Source: Pseudomonas kermanshahensis
Lineage (GTDB): Bacteria > Pseudomonadota > Gammaproteobacteria > Pseudomonadales > Pseudomonadaceae
Direction: 5' to 3'
Assembly (NCBI RefSeq): GCF_014269205.2
Contig: NZ_JABWRY020000003.1
Span: forward strand, 1-64,000
Length of the DNA stretch: 64,000 bases
Every line of letters starts with the position of its first letter. The stretch's first letter is position 1. Below, piece by piece: positions 9,032 to 16,177 of the stretch. Below the pieces are notes generated by a model. That model made no database searches and was not told the origin of the DNA. It saw only the letters and a program-made list of their open reading frames with translations. Both the position numbers and the translations under genes were made by a program.

Positions 9032-9826
9032 ATGTCTGCTGCCAGCAATATCCATTCGCTGCTTGCCCGTCTTCTGCCAGAGCGGGTCATCGCCCCGCCA
9101 GCCCCTGCCGGGAGGCGTCATCGGCTGTTTGCCGGGGTCGGGCTGCCCAGCCAGCGGTCGTTGCTGGTCAGCCGCCTGGACGAGGCCAGCGATTTGCAGG
9201 GTGTGTACGCCGACCTGCGCCGCCAAGCGCTGCAAGGCAGCGTGGCCGCACTGAATGACCTCGGCTGGATCTGGCTCAATGGCAAGTACTGGCGTGCCGA
9301 CACCGTGCTGGCCGGCCACCTGTTGCGCATGGCGGCCTTGCAGGGTAACGCCGCGGCCTGGTTCAACCTGGGCCAGCAGCATTACTTCGGCAAAGGCATC
9401 GACACGTCTTACGTGCAGGCGGCCGAGTGTTATCGGCAGGCGTTTGACCGCGGCATGTTGCATGCTGCCGCCGCACTCGGTGACTTGTATGAAGAAGAAG
9501 TGTGCGATGGCGACCTGGACTGGCAGGTCGACCTGGTGCAGGCCTACCAATGGTTTTTGCGCGGTGCCCAGCGGGGCGAAGCGCGGTGCCGGTTCGAGGT
9601 GGGGTACCGGCTGATGCATGGCCTGTATGTGGAGGCTGATATCAAAGGCGCGCTGTATTGGCTTGAGCTGGCGGCTGCGGCCGGGGTGATGCAGGCGGCC
9701 GAGGAGCTGGCGGTGCACTTCAGCAGCCGCGACCGCGCGCGGTACCTGGACTGGCGCGACCGGGCCGTGCAGATGGGTAGTACGCTGGCGCTGACGATGA
9801 AGCTGGAAGACCAGGTCCAGCCCTGA
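9032..9826 (+). CDS. Sel1-repeat protein
   Basis: A 264-residue soluble protein with several Sel1/TPR-like helical repeats, for example AAWFNLGQQHYFGKGIDTS, AAALGDLYEE and ALYWLELAAAAGV. Such solenoids mediate protein-protein contacts, and partners cannot be inferred. The ATG at 9032 has TGAGGA six bases upstream and fits better than an in-frame upstream start at 9008. There is no signal peptide. It is monocistronic, followed by a REP pair. Confidence 0.82.
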   Translation: MSAASNIHSLLARLLPERVIAPPAPAGRRHRLFAGVGLPSQRSLLVSRLDEASDLQGVYADLRRQALQGSVAALNDLGWIWLNGKYWRADTVLAGHLLRMAALQGNAAAWFNLGQQHYFGKGIDTSYVQAAECYRQAFDRGMLHAAAALGDLYEEEVCDGDLDWQVDLVQAYQWFLRGAQRGEARCRFEVGYRLMHGLYVEADIKGALYWLELAAAAGVMQAAEELAVHFSSRDRARYLDWRDRAVQMGSTLALTMKLEDQVQP

Positions 9827-9862
9827 TTGTTAAAGCAAATTCGGCCCGCAACGCACTCCCAT

Positions 9863-9976
9863 GTAGGAGCGGCCTTGCGTCGCGAAAGGGCTGCGAAGCA
9901 GCCCCAGATTCTATCGTCTATGCAGATATTGCTGGGGCTGCTTCGCAGCCCTTTCGCGACGCAAGGCCGCTCCTAC
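9863..9976. repeat. REP inverted pair (GTAGGAGCGGCC class)
   Basis: Two 44-base arms, beginning GTAGGAGCGGCCTTGCGTCG and its complement, face each other around a 26-base spacer. The same REP class recurs at 58439-58553 and, as single copies, near 46195 and 62957. It sits after the Sel1 gene and may end transcription or stabilise mRNA. Confidence 0.9.
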
Positions 9977-10045
9977 ACACAGAGCGCGCACGGGCTAAAG
10001 ACCACGCATGAACAGAATTTCACCCACGCTACCCGTCGCCCACTG

Positions 10046-10093
10046 TTGACGGCAGGGGGAGGGCCAGGCGTATATTGATAGTTAGCAAACTAT
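10046..10093 (+). promoter_or_regulatory. Promoter with overlapping MarR-type operator
   Basis: A TTGACG box at 10046-10051 and a TATATT box at 10071-10076 are 19 bases apart. They are followed at once by the inverted repeat ATAGTT-AGCA-AACTAT (10078-10093), 20 bases before the MarR gene. This arrangement is expected for autorepression by a MarR protein; binding is inferred. Confidence 0.55.
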
Positions 10094-10113
10094 GAATATC
10101 CTTGGTTCCTTTC

Positions 10114-10566
10114 ATGACCCTTGATCTCCTGCGCCTGCAAGTCAGCAGCGGCATGGTGGTTGCCGCTCGCCATTGGCGGCGCATCTGCCACGCGGCTCTG
10201 ACGGCCTACGGCATTTCTGAAGCCTGCGCCGCGCCGCTGTTGATGATCGTGCGCCTGGGCGACGGCGTGCACCAGGTGGCGGTGGCTCAGGCCGCTGGCC
10301 TCGAAAGCCCGTCGCTGGTACGCCTGCTCGACCAGCTGTGCAAAGCCGGGCTGGTGTGCCGCAGCGAGGACCCTCTCGACCGCCGCGCCAAGGCCCTGAG
10401 CCTGACCGCCGAAGGCCGCGCCTTGGCCGAATCCATCGAAGCCGAGTTGGTGCGCTTGCGCCGTGAGGTGCTGCAGGGCATCGACCAGGCTGACCTCGAG
10501 GCCGCCTTGCGCGTGCTGCGCGCGTTCGAAGCCGCTGGCCTCGGCACACCCGGCGGGGCAGCATGA
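10114..10566 (+). CDS. MarR-family regulator of the efflux operon
   Basis: A 150-residue winged helix-turn-helix protein. The recognition region reads VAQAAGLESPSLVRLLDQLC and the wing DPLDRRAKALSLTAEG. MarR proteins repress nearby efflux genes and let go when they bind a phenolic ligand. The ATG at 10114 is used; a TTG at 10102 is the alternative. The stop overlaps the FUSC start by four bases, so this regulator is the first gene of the five-gene operon it probably controls. Confidence 0.87.
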   Translation: MTLDLLRLQVSSGMVVAARHWRRICHAALTAYGISEACAAPLLMIVRLGDGVHQVAVAQAAGLESPSLVRLLDQLCKAGLVCRSEDPLDRRAKALSLTAEGRALAESIEAELVRLRREVLQGIDQADLEAALRVLRAFEAAGLGTPGGAA

Positions 10567-12650
10567 ACGGATTCTTCAGCTCAGTACCCCCAGCCCGCGA
10601 TTGGTTCTACGGCGTGCGCACCTTCGCCGCGTCGATGATCGCCCTGTACATTGCCCTGCTCATGCAGCTGCCGCGCCCGTACTGGGCGATGGCGACCGTC
10701 TACATCGTCTCCAGCCCGTTCGTCGGCCCGACCAGTTCCAAGGCCCTGTACCGCGCCCTGGGCACCTTGCTCGGGGCCGGCGGGGCGATATTCCTGGTGC
10801 CACCCTTGGTGCAGTCGCCGCTGTTGCTGAGCGTCGCCATCGCCTTGTGGACCGGCACCTTGCTGTTCCTCTCGCTGAACCTGCGCACCGCCAACAACTA
10901 CGTGCTGATGCTGGCGGGCTACACGCTACCGATGATTGCCCTGGCCGTGGTCGACAACCCCACCGCGGTGTTCGATGTGGCCTCGTCGCGGGCTCAGGAA
11001 ATTTGCCTGGGCATCGTCTGCGCGGCCGTGGTCGGTGCAATCTTCTGGCCGCGCCGCCTGGCCCCGGTGGTGGTCGGCTCGACCGGCAACTGGTTTGCCG
11101 AGGCGATCCGCTACAGTGATACCTACCTGGCCCGTGACGTCGCCGCCGACAAGGTGGGCGGCATGCGTGCTTCGATGGTGGCCACGTTCAACACCCTGGA
11201 AATGATGATCGGCCAGCTCGGCCACGAGGGTGCCGGCCCCCACACCCTGAAGAACGCCAGCGAGCTGCGTGGGCGGATGATCCACCTGCTGCCGGTGATC
11301 GACGCCCTGGACGACGCCCTGGTCGCCCTCGAAGGCCGTGCGCCTTTGCAGTTCGCCCAGTTGCAACCGTTGCTGGCCGAGGCCCGCGAGTGGCTCAAAG
11401 GCACTGCCGACGATGCCTCCCTGGCGCCCTGGGCCGCCTTGCACGAGCAGATCACCCGCCTGCAACCCAGCGCCGCCGCACTGGACCAGCGCGCCGGCCT
11501 GTTGCTGTCCAACGCCTTGTATCGCCTGACCGAGTGGGTCGACCTCTGGCAAGACTGCTGCACCCTCCAGCACGCCCTGCGCAAGGACGACGCCACGCCC
11601 TGGCGCGCTGCTTACCGCCACTGGCGCTTGAGCCGCCTGACGCCCTTCTTCGACCGGGGCCTGATGCTGTACTCGGTGTTCTCCACCGTCACCGCGATCA
11701 TCGTCGCCAGCGGCTTGTGGATTCTGCTCGGCTGGAACGACGGCGGCAGTGCGGTCATCCTCGCGGCCGTGGCCTGCAGCTTCTTTGCCGCGATGGACGA
11801 CCCGGCGCCGCAGATCTACCGGTTCTTCTTCTGGACGCTGATGTCGGTGATCTTCTCCAGCGTCTACCTGTTCCTGGTGCTGCCCAACCTGCACGACTTC
11901 CCGATGCTGGTGCTGGCATTCGCCGTGCCGTTCATCTGCGTCGGCACGCTGACCGTGCAGCCGCGCTTCTACCTCGGCACCTTGCTGACCATCGTCAACA
12001 CCGCCACCTTCATCAGCATCCAGGGCGCGTACGACGCAGACTTCCTGACCTTTATCAACGCCAACCTGGCCGGCCCGGTGGGGCTGCTGTTCGCGTTCAT
12101 CTGGACCTTGCTGCTGCGCCCGTTCGGCGTCGAGTTGGCAGCCAAGCGCATGACCCGCTTCGCCTGGCGCGACATCGTCGAGATGACCCAGCCCGCCACC
12201 CTGGCCGAACACCGCCAGGTCGGGGTACAGATGCTCGACCGCCTGATGCAGCACCTGCCGCGCTTGTCGCAGACCGGCCAGGACAGCGGCGTGGCACTGC
12301 GTGACCTGCGCGTGGGCCTGAACCTGCTCGACTTGCTGGCCTACATGCCCCGCGCCAACCCGCAGGCCCGTGAGCGCCTGGCCACGGTCATCGAGGAAGT
12401 CGGCGCCCACTACGCCGCCTGCCTGCGCGCCAACCAACGCCTGCACGCCCCGGCCACGTTGCTGCGCAACATGGAGCGCGCGCGGCAAGGGTTGGCGCTG
12501 GATGACCACAACGACCGCGGCGATGCCCGCGTGCACCTGCTGCATGCCCTGAGTGGCCTGCGCTTGGCCTTGCTGCCTGGGGTCGAGGTGATGCTCGAGC
12601 CGACCGAACAACCGCAACTGCCCCCCGGCATCGATGGAGCCCCACTGTGA
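10563..12650 (+). CDS. FUSC/AaeB-like inner-membrane efflux protein
   Basis: A 695-residue membrane protein with two halves, each having a cluster of hydrophobic helices (residues ~15-170 and ~360-520) followed by a soluble helical region. This is the fusaric acid resistance/AaeB architecture, and it starts DWFYGVRTFAASMIALYIAL. Relatives export aromatic carboxylic acids together with an HlyD-type periplasmic adaptor, which is encoded two genes downstream. ATGA overlaps at the start and a four-base overlap at the end show translational coupling. The substrate is unknown. Confidence 0.88.
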   Translation: MNGFFSSVPPARDWFYGVRTFAASMIALYIALLMQLPRPYWAMATVYIVSSPFVGPTSSKALYRALGTLLGAGGAIFLVPPLVQSPLLLSVAIALWTGTLLFLSLNLRTANNYVLMLAGYTLPMIALAVVDNPTAVFDVASSRAQEICLGIVCAAVVGAIFWPRRLAPVVVGSTGNWFAEAIRYSDTYLARDVAADKVGGMRASMVATFNTLEMMIGQLGHEGAGPHTLKNASELRGRMIHLLPVIDALDDALVALEGRAPLQFAQLQPLLAEAREWLKGTADDASLAPWAALHEQITRLQPSAAALDQRAGLLLSNALYRLTEWVDLWQDCCTLQHALRKDDATPWRAAYRHWRLSRLTPFFDRGLMLYSVFSTVTAIIVASGLWILLGWNDGGSAVILAAVACSFFAAMDDPAPQIYRFFFWTLMSVIFSSVYLFLVLPNLHDFPMLVLAFAVPFICVGTLTVQPRFYLGTLLTIVNTATFISIQGAYDADFLTFINANLAGPVGLLFAFIWTLLLRPFGVELAAKRMTRFAWRDIVEMTQPATLAEHRQVGVQMLDRLMQHLPRLSQTGQDSGVALRDLRVGLNLLDLLAYMPRANPQARERLATVIEEVGAHYAACLRANQRLHAPATLLRNMERARQGLALDDHNDRGDARVHLLHALSGLRLALLPGVEVMLEPTEQPQLPPGIDGAPL

Positions 12651-12859
12651 TCGGTGATCTGGATATCAGCGGGGTGTTTCTGCCCACGCTGCTGGTGATG
12701 ATGGTGTTCACCTACCTGCTGTTTCTGGGCGTGCACGCTTTGCTTGTGCGCCTGCATTTCTACCGCCTGGTCTGGCACCGGGCTTTGTTCAACGTTGCCC
12801 TCTACGCCGTGATGCTGGGCGCGGTCGACCACTTTTGCCGAAACCTGATGCTGCCATGA
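12647..12859 (+). CDS. DUF1656 small membrane protein
   Basis: A 70-residue protein with two hydrophobic helices (VFLPTLLVMMVFTYLLFLGV and ALFNVALYAVMLGAV), beginning with GTG. DUF1656/AaeX-like proteins regularly sit between FUSC and HlyD genes in aromatic-acid efflux operons. It overlaps the FUSC stop by four bases and the HlyD start (ATGA) by four bases. Confidence 0.85.
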   Translation: MIGDLDISGVFLPTLLVMMVFTYLLFLGVHALLVRLHFYRLVWHRALFNVALYAVMLGAVDHFCRNLMLP

Positions 12860-13731
12860 AAAAACCTTTGCTGACCCTGGGCCGTGTGGTCCTGACCTTG
12901 CTGGTCGTGAGTTTCGCCGCCGTGCTCGTGTGGCAGATGGTGGGCTACTACCTGTTCGCCCCCTGGACCCGCGACGGCCACATCCGCGCCGACGTGATCC
13001 AGATCGCCCCGGATGTGTCCGGGCTAATCCAGAAGGTCGAGGTGCGTGACAACCAGGTGGTCAAGCGCGGCGACGTGCTGTTCACCATCGACCAGGACCG
13101 CTTCAGCCTGGCCCTGCGCCAGGCCAAGGCGACCCTCGCCGAGCGCGAGGAAACCCTGGCCCAAGCTGCTCGCGAGACGCGCCGTAACCGCAAGCTGGGC
13201 AACCTGGTCGCGGCCGAGCAACTGGAAGAGAGCCAGTCCCGCGAAGCCCGCGCCCGCTCGGCGGTCAACGAGGCACAGGTGGCTGTCGATACTGCACAGC
13301 TCAACCTCGATCGCTCGGTGGTACGCAGCCCGGTGGACGGCTACCTCAACGACCGCGCCCCGCGTAACCACGAATTCGTCACCGCCGGCCGCCCTGTACT
13401 GTCGGTGGTCGACAGCGCCTCGTACCACGTCGATGGCTACTTCGAAGAAACCAAGCTCGGTGGCATCCACATCGGCGATGCCGTGGACATCCGCGTGATG
13501 GGCGACAACACCCGCCTGCGCGGCCACGTACAAAGCTTTGCCGCCGGCATCGAAGACCGCGACCGCAGCAGCGGCGCCAACCTGCTGCCCAACGTCAACC
13601 CGGCGTTCAGCTGGGTGCGCCTGGCCCAGCGGATCCCGGTGCGTATCGCCTTCGACGAAGTGCCGGAAGACTTCCGCATGATCGCCGGGCGCACGGCCAC
13701 GGTGTCGATCATCGAGGACAAGCGCCCATGA
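12856..13731 (+). CDS. HlyD-family periplasmic adaptor (AaeA-like)
   Basis: A 291-residue membrane-fusion protein. One N-terminal membrane anchor (LGRVVLTLLVVSFAAVLVWQ) is followed by the biotinyl-lipoyl-like half (IQIAPDVSGLIQKVEVRDNQ), a coiled-coil hairpin (residues ~85-150) and the second lipoyl half (SVVRSPVDGYL). It would link the FUSC pump to the NodT channel. The ATG at 12856 is chosen because it couples to the DUF1656 stop; an upstream in-frame start at 12835 has no support. Confidence 0.9.
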   Translation: MKKPLLTLGRVVLTLLVVSFAAVLVWQMVGYYLFAPWTRDGHIRADVIQIAPDVSGLIQKVEVRDNQVVKRGDVLFTIDQDRFSLALRQAKATLAEREETLAQAARETRRNRKLGNLVAAEQLEESQSREARARSAVNEAQVAVDTAQLNLDRSVVRSPVDGYLNDRAPRNHEFVTAGRPVLSVVDSASYHVDGYFEETKLGGIHIGDAVDIRVMGDNTRLRGHVQSFAAGIEDRDRSSGANLLPNVNPAFSWVRLAQRIPVRIAFDEVPEDFRMIAGRTATVSIIEDKRP

Positions 13732-15149
13732 AACACCTGATGCTGGTGGGCATGGCCCTGTCCCTCGGTGCCTGTGCCCTGGTTGGCCCGGATTACGAAG
13801 TGCCGAAAGACGCGGCCGTGCAGCGCAGCGACCTCAACGGCCCGCTACGCCAGGACGCCGACAGTGTGGTGTCGGCGCCGGTGCCCGAAGACTGGTGGCA
13901 GCTGTACCAGGATCAGCGCCTCAACCAACTGGTGCGCCAGGCATTGAGCGCCAATACCGAGCTGCGGGTGGCTGCGGCCAACATCGCCAAGGCCCGCGCC
14001 CAGGTCGAAGTGGCCGAATCGCAGGGCGGTTTCAGTGGTGGCATAAAGGCTGGCGCCCAGCGCTTGCAGGAGTCTGGCGAGGCCTTTTTGCTGCCCGAGA
14101 AGGTACCCGTGGCCAATATCGGTGAAGCCATCATCAGCGCCTCCTACCAGTTCGACCTGTGGGGCACGTTCAAGCGCGGCACCGAGGCGGCCAAGGCCAA
14201 CGCCGACGCGGTGCAGGCCGCAGCGGACACCGCGCGCATCACCCTGGTGGCGGATGTGGTCAAGGCCTACACCCAGGTGTGCTCGGCCAACGAGGAATAC
14301 CACATTGCCCGCGAGTCGCTGGACCTGCAGGAGCAAGGCGTAAAGCTGAACCAGCGCCTGCGCGATGCCGGCCGTGGCGACGAAACCCAGGTCACCCGCT
14401 CGCAGACCCAATTCAAATCCCTGCGCGCCGAACTGCCACGCTTCAAGGCCGAGCGCGAGACGGGCTTGTATACCCTCGCTGCACTGCTGGCCAAACCGGT
14501 CGAGCAGTTGCCCGCCGGCACCGCCGATTGCGCCGAACTGCCGCACCTGGCCCAACTGATCCCGGTAGGCGACGGTGCCGCGCTGCTCAAGCGCCGCCCC
14601 GACGTGCGCCAGGCCGAGCGCCAACTGGCGGCCGCCACCGCTTACATCGGCGTGGCCACGGGCGCGCTGTACCCGGATATCAGCATCGGCGCCCAGGTGG
14701 GCACCATCGGTATCCTCGAGAACCTTGGCGAGCCCTCCACCAACCGCTGGGGCTTTGGCCCACAGATCAGCTGGACCATCCCCACCAACGGCACCCGTGC
14801 CCGTATCCGCATGGCCGAAGCCTCGACCCAAGCGGCGCTGGCGCATTTCGACGGCGTGGTGCTGAACGCCATCCGCGAGACCCAGACCCGGCTGGCGCAG
14901 TACAGCGCCTTGCTCGACCGGCGTGATGCATTGGCCGAGGCAGAGAAGTCGGCCAAGGAAGCGGCGGACCAGACGCACCGGTATTACCAGGCTGGCCGTG
15001 AGTCGTTCCTGGCGGATTTGCAGGCGACGCGGACGTATACCGATATGCGCGCGCAGTTGGCGGCGGCGAATAGCCAGGTGGCGGTGGGGCAGATTGGGGT
15101 GTTTTTGGCGCTGGGTGGGGGATGGAAGGGGGCTGCTGGCAAGCCTTGA
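13728..15149 (+). CDS. NodT-family outer-membrane efflux lipoprotein
   Basis: A 473-residue TolC-like channel. The lipobox LGAC puts the lipidated cysteine near residue 16, then come the typical VGPDYEVP start and two OEP helical domains (residues ~60-250 and ~270-460). It overlaps the adaptor gene by four bases (ATGA). This last gene completes a tripartite pump: FUSC protein inside, HlyD adaptor in the periplasm, NodT channel outside. Confidence 0.9.
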   Translation: MKHLMLVGMALSLGACALVGPDYEVPKDAAVQRSDLNGPLRQDADSVVSAPVPEDWWQLYQDQRLNQLVRQALSANTELRVAAANIAKARAQVEVAESQGGFSGGIKAGAQRLQESGEAFLLPEKVPVANIGEAIISASYQFDLWGTFKRGTEAAKANADAVQAAADTARITLVADVVKAYTQVCSANEEYHIARESLDLQEQGVKLNQRLRDAGRGDETQVTRSQTQFKSLRAELPRFKAERETGLYTLAALLAKPVEQLPAGTADCAELPHLAQLIPVGDGAALLKRRPDVRQAERQLAAATAYIGVATGALYPDISIGAQVGTIGILENLGEPSTNRWGFGPQISWTIPTNGTRARIRMAEASTQAALAHFDGVVLNAIRETQTRLAQYSALLDRRDALAEAEKSAKEAADQTHRYYQAGRESFLADLQATRTYTDMRAQLAAANSQVAVGQIGVFLALGGGWKGAAGKP

Positions 15150-15201
15150 TCATTGTGTGGTGGCGAGAAGGTGTTTGGCGACAGGATTGCGGCGCCTATG
15201 A

Positions 15202-15452
15202 GATCGAGCGCCGCCCGCGCGGCGCTTCGCGGGGCAAGTCGGACCGCCGCACCGCCGCTCCCACATTTGTTTCGGGCCAGTTTCGCCTGTGATGGCGGCG
15301 CGCGACCGCCTTGTTTGTATGACGCGATATTGAGGCGGGCGCCAAGGGGGCGCGTGCCAATGCCTCAGGAAAATTGGCCCGAAACAAATGTGGGAGCGGC
15401 GGTGCGGCGGTCCGACTTGCCCCGCGAAGCGCCGCGCGGGCGGCGCTCGGTC
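15202..15452. repeat. 250-nt nearly perfect inverted repeat of REP units
   Basis: Two arms of about 78 bases (15202-15279 and 15375-15452), almost perfectly complementary, flank a 95-base centre. The arms carry GATCGAGCGCCGCCCGCGCG and GGACCGCCGCACCGCCGCTC motifs. The outer part resembles the arms at 32197-32356. No gene is present, and it follows the efflux operon. Confidence 0.85.
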
Positions 15453-15587
15453 TTGAGGGCGCCGAACCTCTAACGTCGAACACCCCGAATATGTCAGACA
15501 TTTCCGAATCTGAAACCAAATGCTTCAGCTCTCGCTATCAGGCGAACTATCCTACGCGCCTGTCGGAAGGTGCTGTCTAGGCGGGGA

Positions 15588-15807
15588 GATGCCCCAGGAA
15601 TAATGTCCTCGGGTCGCCTCGCAAGGCGATCGGGCGTGAGACACCCGGTTCTATAGCACATCGCTTAATGGCGGTCGTACGCGGGCAGGCTTCGGTCTGG
15701 CCGGGTATGCCTATGGACCCGGGTCTCACCCCGCGTATGACTGCCACCCAGCTCCGTGAGACGAAAAGGAAGGCAGTTACCTATCCGCATGCCATAGGTG
15801 CCCCACC
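15588..15807 (+). promoter_or_regulatory. Structured 5' leader of the DUF6124 gene with competing helices
   Basis: About 220 bases of non-coding sequence precede a small gene. GTGAGAC at 15636-15642 and again at 15756-15762 can each pair with the single GTCTCAC at 15723-15729, so the two helices exclude each other. ACTGCC (15740-15745) can pair with GGCAGT (15772-15777) around the AAAAGGAAGG ribosome-site candidate. ACCTAT/ATAGGT (15779-15784 and 15794-15799) form a hairpin just before the ATG, and CCATAGG there can instead pair with CCTATGG at 15710-15716. This suggests a translational switch; no ligand or RNA family was recognised. Confidence 0.5.
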
Positions 15808-16062
15808 ATGAAAAAAATCGTCCCCGACCCACCGCCCGCAACCCTCCTTCTGCTCGACCCACCCCTCATCACGCTCCAAGACCCTCCCTGCGCCGAAACG
15901 TGCGACCTGCTGATCCGCGCCCTGACCCTGACGGTGGAGCAGACCACCTCCGCCCTGCTAGACAGCAGCCCTGGTCTGATGCGTGATGCGATGGGCATGA
16001 ACATCCGCCTGTTGTGCCGGATGATCAACGCCTTGTGCGACCACACCCGCGCCAGCGCCTGA
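15808..16062 (+). CDS. DUF6124-family small protein
   Basis: An 84-residue protein beginning MKKIVPDPPP, an N-terminus that recurs in Pseudomonas DUF6124 (formerly DUF3077-like) proteins, often in several paralogues per genome. The rest is helical (LLIRALTLTVEQTTSALLDS ... MGMNIRLLCRMINALCDH) with no signal peptide. Function is unknown. No clean ribosome site sits at the usual distance; the best purine run lies about 35 bases upstream, inside the structured leader. Confidence 0.75.
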   Translation: MKKIVPDPPPATLLLLDPPLITLQDPPCAETCDLLIRALTLTVEQTTSALLDSSPGLMRDAMGMNIRLLCRMINALCDHTRASA

Positions 16063-16177
16063 GCCGAGCACGCCTTCTACAAGAGTCAACACGCCTCCTG
16101 GGTTGAAGCTTATTTGTCACAAGATTTTTCATGAAATCCGCCCGCTACCCTTGAGAGAAATAGAGTGGAAGTGAACA

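Noticed and set aside
9827..10078. 83-codon plus-strand frame after the Sel1 gene
   Set aside because: It spans the REP pair and lacks a start signal; composition is that of the repeat.
15374..15580. Short plus-strand frame of 68 codons
   Set aside because: It is inside the REP inverted repeat and has no ribosome site or protein-like sequence.
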